Source of the DNA: JBEATZ01 sp041178545
GTDB taxonomy: Bacteria > Planctomycetota > UBA1135 > UBA2386
NCBI GenBank assembly: GCA_041178545.1
Contig: JBEGVB010000216.1
Span: 1 to 23,012, forward strand
DNA length: 23,012 bases
Direction: 5' to 3'
The position numbers and the translations under genes were made by a program. The notes beneath the pieces are model-generated. The model made no database searches. It saw only the letters and a list, made by a program, of their open reading frames with translations, and was not told the DNA's origin. Shown here in pieces: positions 14,599 through 22,994 of the stretch (its first letter is position 1; each line of letters opens with the position of its first letter).

Positions 14599-15856
14599 GG
14601 CCTGGCGCGCAGCACTTGCCGTGACCGTCCTCGTCGCGGTCGCAGCGGCCCAGCAGGACCTGCGCGACACGCTGGTGCGCAGGGACGGGACCACGGTGCG
14701 CGGCAGGGTGGCAACTCCCTTCGCGACGGACGAGGTGCTGGTGCTCCAGGGCAGTCGCAGGGTCCGCGTGCCGGTGGCCGACGTCGCCACCACGGACCTG
14801 GTGAACGACCGGCTGCGCGAGTGGCTGCGCCGCCGGCAGGCACTGCGCGCAAACGCCTCCGCACAGTGGCAGCTCGTCGAGTGGGCTGCTGCCATCGGGT
14901 TGCCGGCGATGGCAAGGCTGCAGGCCGTGGCGCTCGCACTGGGTCCCGACGGCGGCGACCCGCGTGCCCATGCATGGCTGGGTAACCGCAACGACAAGGG
15001 CGTGTGGCGCTGGCGGCACGAGGACCGGTGGCTCACGCACGAGGAACTGGCGGCCGCTGCACGCCGCGCCCCGCTCGAGCTCACCTCGGAGCACTTCCTG
15101 CTGAGGCTCGACGGCGGCATCCGCGAGGCCGCACTCGCACTCGTGGACCTGGAGACCCTCTACCTCTGGTGGTTCGACGGCCACGGCCGCGAGCTGGGCC
15201 TCCGGGAGGCGGTCCAACCCGTCGTGGTGCGGACCTGGTCCACGCCCGATGAGTTCCCGCGGTGGGGCAGCACACCTCGCGCCCACTACGTTCCGCCACC
15301 ACACGGCGACGAGGCGCGGACGTTCCATGCCGACGGGAGCGGCAGGCCCCAGGACCTGTTCGCGGTGGCAACCGAGGCGCTGCTGTACCGCACCCTGGCG
15401 GACACCCCGCGCATGGACACCGACCGCGACCGGCTGTGCGCGTGGCTGGAGGTCGGGCTTGGCGGATGGGCAGCGTTCCACCTGCGCGGCATGAACGGTT
15501 GGGCGGCTGCAGGGGAACCGGCAGGGCTCGACATCGATGCCCTGCAGACACTGGGCGGGGGCTTCACTCTCACCAACCTCGTGCACACACCTGCCTACGA
15601 GGGCTACCACCTGCAGGACGACGTTGCGACCCAGGTTCGCTGGAGCGCCTCGCGCATGCTGGTCGCGTGGTTGATGGACCCTGGTGCACAACCCGTGCGC
15701 ACACCACAAGTGCTGCGCTTTGCGCGCGAGGCGATGGCGGCTGGCAAGGGAGACTCCTCGAGCGTCCTCGACGAGTGCCTCGGCGCCCCCGTCGAGTCGC
15801 TCGACGCGCCCTGGCGACAGTGGCTGCTCACACGGGCGAGGGGCGCGAACCGCTGA
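14591..15856 (+). CDS. Exported protein resembling a gluzincin (DUF1570-like) peptidase without HExxH
   Basis: 421 residues. A signal peptide at 1-20 is likely cleaved before QQ. Residues 25-75 form a small beta module (RDGTTVRGRV). Residues ~165-300 follow the layout of MA-clan peptidases of planctomycetes: LTSEHFLLR at 164-172, helix VDLETLYLWWFDG, strand PVVVRTWSTPDEF, then TEALL at 261-265 where HExxH is expected, and AWLEVGLGGW at 284-293 where WLxEGLA would be. The histidines are missing while the Glu residues remain, so it is probably not a zinc peptidase. Its ATG overlaps the xthA stop, and its TGA abuts the stop of the convergent gene. The fold assignment is an inference by pattern; the gene itself is secure. 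Confidence 0.8.
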   Translation: MREAWRAALAVTVLVAVAAAQQDLRDTLVRRDGTTVRGRVATPFATDEVLVLQGSRRVRVPVADVATTDLVNDRLREWLRRRQALRANASAQWQLVEWAAAIGLPAMARLQAVALALGPDGGDPRAHAWLGNRNDKGVWRWRHEDRWLTHEELAAAARRAPLELTSEHFLLRLDGGIREAALALVDLETLYLWWFDGHGRELGLREAVQPVVVRTWSTPDEFPRWGSTPRAHYVPPPHGDEARTFHADGSGRPQDLFAVATEALLYRTLADTPRMDTDRDRLCAWLEVGLGGWAAFHLRGMNGWAAAGEPAGLDIDALQTLGGGFTLTNLVHTPAYEGYHLQDDVATQVRWSASRMLVAWLMDPGAQPVRTPQVLRFAREAMAAGKGDSSSVLDECLGAPVESLDAPWRQWLLTRARGANR

Positions 15857-18637
15857 TCAGCGCAGCTCGACGCGGGTCGACCGCTGGCCCCGCAGCACCT
15901 CGAACCGCACGGCGCGGCCGATGTCGTCCAGCAGCTGGACCTGGTACTCGCCCGGGGGCTGGTTCTCGAAGGTTGCCGTGCCGTCGAAGCCGACCTCGGC
16001 GGTGGCCACCACGCGGCCGTTTGCCAGCAGGACGACCAGTGAGCCCGCAGCGCCTGCACCGATCACCTCGATGACGGCACCGCGCTGCACCTGCACGACC
16101 ATGGGGTCCCTGCGCACGATGTCGCGCGGGATGGAGAGTTCGAGTTGGAGCCGCGCATGCCCGGGTGCCGCCACGACCACCGTGCGGGACGCACTCGAGA
16201 CCCCGCCGACCACGGCACGGCCCCTGGCATCGGTCCTGGTGACCGGGATGAAGAACGACTGGTCGCCGTCGCGGCCGACGAACACGACGCACTCTGGGAC
16301 CGGCTTGCCCTCCTCGTCGACGACCGTGCACGCAAAGCTCGCACCGGGCTCGAGGAGGAGCTCTCCGAGGTCGAACTCCTCGCCAGCGGGCAACTCGACG
16401 TCGCGCACGAACGGCACGAATCCCTCGCACCACACCTCGACCCGGCACGGGCCCGCAGGCAGCGAGGCGGACCGCATCACACCGGCATCGAGGTCGACCC
16501 AGCGGTCCGTCCTGCCGGAAGGCCGCCCGAACGGCTCGCAGCGGAGCAGCACGCCACGCGGGCTGCGGCGGGACGGGAGCACCCGGACCGTGCCGCGCAG
16601 GACCGCTGTCGGCTCCACCGCGAGTCGGATGTCCACCTGCTCCTGGTCGAGAGCCACCCGCACCTTGGCCTCGGCAGCGGATTCGGACAGGAACACGCGC
16701 AGCTCGCACTCCTCGCGCGGCAGTTCGAGCGCGAACCGACCCTCACCGTCCGTGGTCACGGAGGCACCGGTTTCGCCGACGGCAAGCACCGTGGCACCCT
16801 CGACCGGCCTGCCCTCGGTGGTCCGCACCGTGCCGAGCAGCGTGCGTCCCGCGGGGAACTCCACGAGTACGCCTTCGGCAGCCTTCGTCGGCGCGACGCT
16901 CACCGTGCCGCTCGAACCCGCGGCCATGCTCGTCCACCGGGCACGGATGCGGTAGACGCCTGGAGCGAGGTCGTCGAAGCGGAACGACCCGTCTGCTGCG
17001 CTCACGGTGGTCGACGCAGACCCGATGGCCGTGGCCGTGAGCAGGGCACCCTGCAGCCCACGCCCACCGCGCACGACACGCCCCGTCAGCACGCATGGTG
17101 GTGGCAGCACCTGGTCGCCGAGGTCGACGTCCTCACCGGCCTTGGGGACCGTGACCCGGAACCGGTGTGCCGCGAGTCCAGGGCGTTCGGTGCGCACCAG
17201 CAGCGACCCGCTCGGCAGGCCTCGGATGGAGAAGCTGCCATCCTCCGCGGTGACACCCACCAACTGCTCGAGGTCGGCATCCGCCGTGCGCGTGAACTGG
17301 TCCCCGAGCCGCCGGAGGTCGCGGTCCAGCAACGCGGACCCGGCGTCCCGCAGTCGCGTGGTGAGCTGGTCGCCGAGGCGCACGTACAGCTCGACTCCCG
17401 CGACCGGCATGCCCTCGCCGTCGAGGACCCTGCCGCGGACGACCGAGGACCCCACCACTTCCAGTTGCAGGTCGCTGTCGGACCCTTCCTCGATGCGCAC
17501 CGTCGTCGAGGACTCGCCGCTGCGGGAGAAGGAACAGCTCCCCCCGTGCACCGCGAGGCTTGCCACACCTGCAGACACCGGCTGTGCGAACTCGAAGACC
17601 CCGTCCTCCTGCACGGTTGCCGCGTGCAACTCACCGCTGCGCGTGCGCAGGACGAGTTCCAACCTGCCAGCAGTGGCAAGCGCCCCGGGGACAGCAGGGA
17701 GCAGCCGTCCGCGCACGCGCGACCGCGGCCCCATCTCCACGGCGATCGGTGGCGAGGTCCCGTCCACTGCAACCACGCGCGAGACCGTGGAGTGGGCCTC
17801 GTGCTGCACCTCGACACGCAGCGGGCCGCGCGCGAGTCCACGCAGCACGAATCGACCATCTGCATCGGTGAGCACCGTCGCGGGCAGCCCATTCGGGGCG
17901 GCCTGAGGCCAGGCACGCACGCGCGCCCCGCCCACGGGACGCGGCGGCTGCCCGGCCTCCACCCTGCCGGCCAGCGTGAGTGCCGGCCCCCGCATCGTGA
18001 GGGTGAGGAGCGGTGTCGACCCGACGGCCACGCCAGTCAGCACGGCAGGCTGCAGGTCCGGGTGGCGTGCGACGAGGCGCCAGTTGCCACGCGGGACGTT
18101 GTCGACGAGGAACCTGCCGTTCTCGTCGACAGCACCCTCGACCGGTGCCTGCACCTCACCCACCATCGGCTCCAGTGCGACGACGGTGTCGCGGAGGCTG
18201 CGCGTGCCCTCGGCCTGCACGATGCCGACCACCCGCCATCCCGTCCGCAGCCGCAGGTCGTGTGCGCGGAGGCCGTGCCGTACCGCTGCATCATCCCCTG
18301 CAAAGTACGGCTGCTCGCAGCTCAGGTGCTGGCAGGGACCGGGCGCGGTCCGGAACCGGAACGCACCGTCGTTGCCGGTGAAGGCAGATTCGATCTCCGT
18401 GCGCTCGGGCGAGGGCCATGCCTCGCGCAGCGCCCAGAGCGTCACCTTGGCGCCGGCAGCAGGCGTCCCGTCGGGTCGGTACACGGTGCCCGACACGCCA
18501 GCTGCCGGGGCAAGTCCACGAACTTCCTCCTGCGGTGACTGCGGCTGCCGGGGTCCGGTCATGGCAGCAGCCGCACCCTGCGCATGCACTGCACACAGCA
18601 GGATCATCCCGGACAACCATGCGGACAGGGCAGCCAT
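15857..18637 (-). CDS. Secreted protein of about ten carboxypeptidase-regulatory-like beta-sandwich repeats
   Basis: 926 residues. An N-terminal signal peptide (MAALSAWLSGMILLCAVHAQ) is followed by about ten units of roughly 80-110 residues. Each is built as G-x-V (or R-x-L), a P-V-x-G-A turn, a D-G-x-F-x-F or related hairpin, and L-P-x-G-x-x-x-v. Examples are SGTVYRPDGTPAAGAKVTL near residue 49, RGRVLDGEGMPVAGVELYV mid-protein and GTVRTTEGRPVEGATVL later. This is the CarboxypepD_reg-like/transthyretin-like Ig fold. No catalytic domain and no membrane anchor are seen, so it is probably a structural or adhesive exported protein. Although the frame is open to 18736, the ATG at 18637 starts the signal peptide and lies 10 bases after TATGCT. 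The last two units have diverged most. Confidence 0.88.
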   Translation of the reverse strand: MAALSAWLSGMILLCAVHAQGAAAAMTGPRQPQSPQEEVRGLAPAAGVSGTVYRPDGTPAAGAKVTLWALREAWPSPERTEIESAFTGNDGAFRFRTAPGPCQHLSCEQPYFAGDDAAVRHGLRAHDLRLRTGWRVVGIVQAEGTRSLRDTVVALEPMVGEVQAPVEGAVDENGRFLVDNVPRGNWRLVARHPDLQPAVLTGVAVGSTPLLTLTMRGPALTLAGRVEAGQPPRPVGGARVRAWPQAAPNGLPATVLTDADGRFVLRGLARGPLRVEVQHEAHSTVSRVVAVDGTSPPIAVEMGPRSRVRGRLLPAVPGALATAGRLELVLRTRSGELHAATVQEDGVFEFAQPVSAGVASLAVHGGSCSFSRSGESSTTVRIEEGSDSDLQLEVVGSSVVRGRVLDGEGMPVAGVELYVRLGDQLTTRLRDAGSALLDRDLRRLGDQFTRTADADLEQLVGVTAEDGSFSIRGLPSGSLLVRTERPGLAAHRFRVTVPKAGEDVDLGDQVLPPPCVLTGRVVRGGRGLQGALLTATAIGSASTTVSAADGSFRFDDLAPGVYRIRARWTSMAAGSSGTVSVAPTKAAEGVLVEFPAGRTLLGTVRTTEGRPVEGATVLAVGETGASVTTDGEGRFALELPREECELRVFLSESAAEAKVRVALDQEQVDIRLAVEPTAVLRGTVRVLPSRRSPRGVLLRCEPFGRPSGRTDRWVDLDAGVMRSASLPAGPCRVEVWCEGFVPFVRDVELPAGEEFDLGELLLEPGASFACTVVDEEGKPVPECVVFVGRDGDQSFFIPVTRTDARGRAVVGGVSSASRTVVVAAPGHARLQLELSIPRDIVRRDPMVVQVQRGAVIEVIGAGAAGSLVVLLANGRVVATAEVGFDGTATFENQPPGEYQVQLLDDIGRAVRFEVLRGQRSTRVELR

Positions 18638-18647
18638 GCCGCCAACG

Positions 18648-18653
18648 AGCATA
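18648..18653 (-). promoter_or_regulatory. Putative -10 element of the beta-sandwich repeat gene
   Basis: TATGCT on the minus strand ends 10 bases before the ATG at 18637. It would also rule out starts further upstream in the same frame. Confidence 0.4.
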
Positions 18654-18691
18654 GCGGTGGACGCAGCGAGAACGGGCCCGCTGTCGATGGC

Positions 18692-18697
18692 TAGGAT
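18692..18697 (+). promoter_or_regulatory. Putative -10 element (TAGGATGGG) of the CgeB-like glycosyltransferase gene
   Basis: TAGGAT followed by GGG, 29 bases before the ATG at 18727, identical over nine bases to the element upstream of the kinase-like gene. It lies about 40 bases from the opposing TATGCT, so this is a compact divergent promoter region. Confidence 0.4.
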
Positions 18698-18726
18698 GGG
18701 GAGCCGCCCGATTCCACACCGCGCCC

Positions 18727-19890
18727 ATGACCCCACACCCGACGAAGCCTGGCAGGAAGGAGACCCTGCGACGCCTGGTCACCGACCTCAGCGACCGTGG
18801 CGCGTGGAACCGTGCAGCGCGCAGGAGGCGGCTGCGAGTCGCCATCGTGACGATGGGGTCCTCTGGCACCTGTCGCGAGCAGTTCGCCCCGCTGCTGCGC
18901 CACCGCGGACGAATCCGTGACCAGCTCGGCGTGGTGTTCCGCGCGGCCTGGGTCGACCACGAGTCGGGCTGCTTGCCGCGCTGGGTCGCGGACGCCCAGG
19001 TGGTGTTGCTGCAGGTCAACCACTTCATCGAGTTGGGCAAGGGGCTCCGGCTGCTGGAGACCCTGCGGCGCTCGTGCCCCGGCTCGCCGATCCTCTACTA
19101 CGACGGCGACGACGATGCCGGGGTGGCGTGGCCGGAGGTTGCCTGTGCATGCGACCTCGTGGTGAAGAACCAGCTCTACCGCGACCGCAGCTGGTACCTG
19201 CGGGAGTTCATCGGCAAGTGCAACCTGACGGACCACGTGGCCCGCAACCACGGGATCTCCTTCGCGGACGACCCGTACCCGCACAGCCGCCCCATGCCCG
19301 CAACTGCCCTGGACAAGCTGTGGCTCGGCTGGAACCTCGCCTGCAGCGGGGTGGTCCAGAGGTTTCCCCAGGCAAACCGCCCGCACTCGAGCCGTCCCGT
19401 CGACGTGGTCCTCCGCGCGAACATCCCCCAGGGATGGCTGGCACCGCTGCGCACGGCTGCGGTCGAGGCGCTGCGGCCACTTGCAGCACGCCACCGCGTG
19501 GTCCTGCCGGACCACCGCGTCGACCACGCAGCCTATTGCGCCGAGTTGCTCTCGAGCCGGATCTGCCTGTCGCCGTTCGGCAACGGCGAGATCTGCTTCC
19601 GCGACTTCGAGGCGGTCCGTGCCGGCTGCCTGCTCGTGAAGCCCGACGTCTCACACCTCGAGACCCAGCCCGACGTGTTCAGGGACGGCGAGACCTGTGC
19701 TGCCGTGCGCTGGGACTGGGCGGACCTGGCAGAGGTGGTGGAGCGTCACCTCTCGGACCCTGCGCGGACAGCCCGCATGGTGGACGAAGCCGGCAGGCGG
19801 ATGGAGAGCCACCTCCGGGGGGACTCGGTGGTCGCCAACTTCGCGGACCAGCTCCGGAAAGTCGGCGCGCAGCTGCCTGCCCTCACCTGA
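18727..19890 (+). CDS. CgeB-like glycosyltransferase
   Basis: 387 residues. The N-terminal half has strand RVAIVTMGSSG at 37-47, strand QVVLLQVNHF at 91-100 and YYDGDDDAG at 124-132. The C-terminal half has the donor-site layout of Glyco_trans_1_2/CgeB-like enzymes: RICLSPFGNGEICFRDFEA at 278-296, GCLLVKPDVSH at 300-310 and a later acidic segment. It is therefore a likely GT-B-fold transferase; donor and acceptor are unknown. The basic N-terminus (residues 9-37) could bind membrane lipids. It is unrelated in sequence to the tandem pair at the left end. It is free-standing and its 3' end overlaps the convergent kinase gene by 8 bases. An alternative is a non-catalytic relative, since the family is diverse. 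Confidence 0.75.
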   Translation: MTPHPTKPGRKETLRRLVTDLSDRGAWNRAARRRRLRVAIVTMGSSGTCREQFAPLLRHRGRIRDQLGVVFRAAWVDHESGCLPRWVADAQVVLLQVNHFIELGKGLRLLETLRRSCPGSPILYYDGDDDAGVAWPEVACACDLVVKNQLYRDRSWYLREFIGKCNLTDHVARNHGISFADDPYPHSRPMPATALDKLWLGWNLACSGVVQRFPQANRPHSSRPVDVVLRANIPQGWLAPLRTAAVEALRPLAARHRVVLPDHRVDHAAYCAELLSSRICLSPFGNGEICFRDFEAVRAGCLLVKPDVSHLETQPDVFRDGETCAAVRWDWADLAEVVERHLSDPARTARMVDEAGRRMESHLRGDSVVANFADQLRKVGAQLPALT

Positions 19891-22459
19891 CCCGTTCGTT
19901 CGCCTGGCGCAGCTCCGGTGCCAGTTCTCGGAACGCGGCTGCAAGCCGCTCGAACTCCACTCGACGTACGGGCCTCGCCTCGGCAGCGGTTGCACAGGCG
20001 GCGACGATGCGGTCGAGCAACGCGAGTGGCTCCAGTGACCGCTGCAGCGCAGCCGAGCCGTCATCCGACGCCGGCTCGAACACCATCCCCTGCATCAACC
20101 GTACCCGCATGCGGCAGAACAGCGCCTCGGGGTCCAACGGGGAGAGCTCCACCCAGCGCTGGGCGAGGTCTGCGGCAGCCGGGCTGTCCACCGCGCCGTG
20201 CAGTCGCGCGGCAACGCGCACGACGTCCAGGGAGGGCGGCAGCCCGCGCCGCAACGCCTCGAACCGCGGCAGCACGAGACGCAACAACGCAGATGGGGCA
20301 CCGAGCTCGACGAGGCGGTCGTAGCCAGCGAGCTGGAGCGCGACATCGAGCTCGCGCCCCTGTGCGTCGAACAGTGTGGTCTCGGCCGTGGGCGCTGCCA
20401 TGAGTTGGAGCACGGCACGGGCCGCCTGCAGCGGCGAGGCCGGGTGCACCCAGCCGTCGAGGTACTGCTCGACCTCGGACCGACGCGCCGCGAACTCCGC
20501 AGGCGAGCCGGTGCGCTCGATGGCGGCGCGCAACATCGCGTCGAGCCTGGCACCCGCAGGCTGCAGTCCTGCGCGGGCCCAGTCCGCGGGGACTGCGTCG
20601 GCGAGTGCTGCCGCAAGTGCGAGCTGCTCGGCTGGTGGGAGCACCACGGTGAGTGCGTGTCCCGGCCCGACACCGGGGAGGCCGGCGGCAGCCGCCACCA
20701 GCGCGGCACAGGTACCGATGCGGGCAGAGCCATCGCCAAGGCTCGCACGCAATGCGTCCCACCCTGCCGCAGGCGAGGGACCCTGCAGCACGTCCAGCAC
20801 CGCGACGAGGTCGCGCGGGAAGGTGGCACCGGGACGGAGGAAGGAGGCCAGCGCGAGGTCCATGCGTGCGTCCTCGGCGCGCGCCGCCACCGCAGTGAGG
20901 CTCGCCACCGCCCGGCAGACGTAGAGCCGGTACAGGCGGAGGTCGAGGGCAAGGTCGCCTCCACTGCGCCCGCCGACGGCCTCGGCCAGTGCCGCATCGA
21001 GTACGGCGCGCGCCTCGTGGCCGCGCCCCTCGGCAAGCAGTGCGGTGGCAGCGGGCAGCGGGTCGGTCAGGTAGGCCTCGCGCATGCGTGCGGGCAGCGG
21101 ATCGGCCTCGTCCTCCTCGGCCGCGGCGTCGATTCGGGCAACGAGTCCTGCCGAGGGCGGCGCGGACGGCGGCACCAGCCCCGTGAGGCAGGTGAACAGG
21201 CCCTCGGGCCCCGCAGGCGGACCAGCCTCCGCCTTGATGTCCGTGGCGAGGACGGCAAGGCGTTCCTGGTGGCGCAGTTCGTCGGCCTGGCCTCGTTCCC
21301 TGCGCAGAACACCGAACAAGACGATCGTCGCGAGCAGCAGGGCTGCCGCCAGCGACAAGGCGCCGTACAGGAGCGGATTGCGGCGCATCCGGCGCCAAGC
21401 GCGCTGCAGCAGCGGCGCGCGGCGGATGAGGATGGGCTCGCCTTCCGCGACGCGCTGCAGGTCGCGCGCGAGTGCCTCGCCGTCCTGGTAGCGATCCTGC
21501 GGCTCCCGCTGCAGCAGCTTGTCGATCACGGTCTCGAGGTCGCGAGGTGCGTGCGGCATCACGTCGCGCAGCCTGCGCGGCGTGCCGTGGAGGATGTTCT
21601 GCAGCAGTGCCTCGGGGGTGTTGCCGGGCAACGGCAGCTCACCGGTCACGGCCTCGAACAACGTGACACCGAGCGAGTAGAGGTCGCTTGCAGGCGTCAG
21701 CAAGCGGCCGGTGGCCTGCTCGGGCGACGCATAGTGCAGCGTGCCGAGGAAGCCGCCGTCGCTGGTCGTGAGCTGCACCGACGCGCGGTCCAGCACCTTG
21801 GCGAGCCCGAAGTCGGTGAGCGCAAGCGTGCCGTCCGCGGCCATCAGGATGTTGCCGGGCTTCACGTCGCGGTGCAGCAGCCTGCGGCGGTGCGCGAGGC
21901 CCAGTGCGTCGGCAACGCCCGCAAACGACCTCGCGACAACGAGCGGCTCCATCGGCCGGACCTTGCGCTTGCGCGCATTCGAGATCACGCGGTCGAGGCT
22001 CACCCCGTCGACGCGCTCCATGGCGAAGTAGAGTGCCCCGTTGCTCTCGCCGTAGTCGTAGATGGGGACGATGTGCGCATGGTGCAGGGCGGCCGTCGAA
22101 CGTGCCTCGACGCGGAACCGCTGGCGCATCGTGGGATCGGCGGAGAGCTGCGGCGACAGCACCTTGAGGGCGACCTCGCGTTCCAGCTGTTCCTGCCACG
22201 CGAGGTACACGGTGCCCATGCCGCCGCGGCCGAGCAGGCCGGTGATGCGGTAGTCGCCGAGCCGCTCGGGGAGGTCGCCGGCCTCGCCCACCACCGAGGA
22301 GACGAAGTCGAGTGCCTGGATGCGCGCAAGCAGGTCCTCCGACTCGGCCGACGACTCCTCGCGCAGTCGAGACCTCGCCTCGGCCGTCGCGCCGTCGGCC
22401 AGCAGTCGCGCCATGCGCTCGTCCACGCCAGAAGGCCGGTCGTCGGCAACGCCGCTCAC
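19883..22459 (-). CDS. Transmembrane Ser/Thr protein kinase (PknB-type) coupled to ECF sigma factor
   Basis: 858 residues. The kinase domain at ~70-340 is complete: P-loop GRGGMG 77-82, K99 in VALKV, HRDVKPGN 196-203, DFG 216-218 and SPE 245-247. The substrate is likely the partner sigma factor or other proteins, with Ser/Thr as acceptor. One membrane helix follows at ~361-385 after a basic stretch (RAWRRMRRN). The remaining ~470 residues lie outside and are alpha-helical, TPR-like by pattern, with no known domain; they may sense an envelope signal. The start is GTG at 22459, because its GTGA overlaps the sigma-factor stop at 22456. In-frame sequence further upstream is the sigma gene read in another frame. 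ECF sigma factors next to such kinases are a described planctomycete arrangement. Confidence 0.94.
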   Translation of the reverse strand: MSGVADDRPSGVDERMARLLADGATAEARSRLREESSAESEDLLARIQALDFVSSVVGEAGDLPERLGDYRITGLLGRGGMGTVYLAWQEQLEREVALKVLSPQLSADPTMRQRFRVEARSTAALHHAHIVPIYDYGESNGALYFAMERVDGVSLDRVISNARKRKVRPMEPLVVARSFAGVADALGLAHRRRLLHRDVKPGNILMAADGTLALTDFGLAKVLDRASVQLTTSDGGFLGTLHYASPEQATGRLLTPASDLYSLGVTLFEAVTGELPLPGNTPEALLQNILHGTPRRLRDVMPHAPRDLETVIDKLLQREPQDRYQDGEALARDLQRVAEGEPILIRRAPLLQRAWRRMRRNPLLYGALSLAAALLLATIVLFGVLRRERGQADELRHQERLAVLATDIKAEAGPPAGPEGLFTCLTGLVPPSAPPSAGLVARIDAAAEEDEADPLPARMREAYLTDPLPAATALLAEGRGHEARAVLDAALAEAVGGRSGGDLALDLRLYRLYVCRAVASLTAVAARAEDARMDLALASFLRPGATFPRDLVAVLDVLQGPSPAAGWDALRASLGDGSARIGTCAALVAAAAGLPGVGPGHALTVVLPPAEQLALAAALADAVPADWARAGLQPAGARLDAMLRAAIERTGSPAEFAARRSEVEQYLDGWVHPASPLQAARAVLQLMAAPTAETTLFDAQGRELDVALQLAGYDRLVELGAPSALLRLVLPRFEALRRGLPPSLDVVRVAARLHGAVDSPAAADLAQRWVELSPLDPEALFCRMRVRLMQGMVFEPASDDGSAALQRSLEPLALLDRIVAACATAAEARPVRRVEFERLAAAFRELAPELRQANERVR

Positions 22460-22977
22460 AACTCCAGCTCCTCCGCGAGCGCCCGCAGCGCACGCCCGAG
22501 CAGCAGGTGGACCGCATTCTCGCTGCGCCCCATGCGCTCCGCGGTCTCCCGCGCCGACAGGCCCTCGATCCGCATCGCGAGGATCACCTCGCGGTGGTCG
22601 TCGGTGAGGCGCTGGAGCGCCTGCTCCAGCAGTGCGAGGCGGTCCTTGCGGTCTGCATGAGTGACCGGGCCCGACCGGCGGTCCGCCACCGGCACCTCCG
22701 TGGGCAACCGCGCCTCGCGCTTCGGGTCGCGTGCCGCCACGCCCACCTGGTCGCGGATGATGCGTGCGACCTTGCGACGGGCCAACGTGACCAGCCATGC
22801 GCCTGCACTGGACTCCTCGGTGAGGGTGTGCCAGGACTGGATCGCCTCGATGGCCACCTCCTGCAGCACGTCCTCCGGGTCCATGCGCGTGCGCAGGTCC
22901 GCCCCCATGCGCAGGTAGATGACCGAGAGCAGTCGCTCGCGGTTGCGCTCGAAGGCGAGTTCTGGGGTCAGCGTCAT
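22456..22977 (-). CDS. ECF-family RNA polymerase sigma factor, kinase-linked type
   Basis: 173 residues. Region 2 spans ~10-77 (DPEDVLQEVAIEAIQSW, then AWLVTLARRKVARII) and binds core polymerase and the -10. Region 4 spans ~112-170 with helix-turn-helix GLSARETAERMGRSENAVH and reads the -35. No anti-sigma gene is adjacent; the next gene is a transmembrane kinase with overlapping start/stop, so activation is probably by phosphorylation, as proposed for STK-associated ECF groups in Planctomycetes. The ATG at 22977 follows TAGACT (22994-22989) after 11 bases. The window ends 35 bases upstream, so the full promoter is not visible. Target genes are not known. Confidence 0.93.
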   Translation of the reverse strand: MTLTPELAFERNRERLLSVIYLRMGADLRTRMDPEDVLQEVAIEAIQSWHTLTEESSAGAWLVTLARRKVARIIRDQVGVAARDPKREARLPTEVPVADRRSGPVTHADRKDRLALLEQALQRLTDDHREVILAMRIEGLSARETAERMGRSENAVHLLLGRALRALAEELEL

Positions 22978-22988
22978 GTCGCGCCGGG

Positions 22989-22994
22989 AGTCTA
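22989..22994 (-). promoter_or_regulatory. Putative -10 element of the ECF sigma/kinase operon
   Basis: TAGACT on the minus strand lies 11 bases before the ATG at 22977. The -35 region is cut by the window edge. Confidence 0.3.

Noticed and set aside
16145..18538. 797-codon open frame opposite the beta-sandwich repeat gene
   Set aside because: The minus strand encodes a clear signal peptide and repeats; the antisense product has no recognisable feature.
20198..22660. 820-codon open frame opposite the kinase
   Set aside because: It is antisense to intact kinase motifs; a composition artefact.
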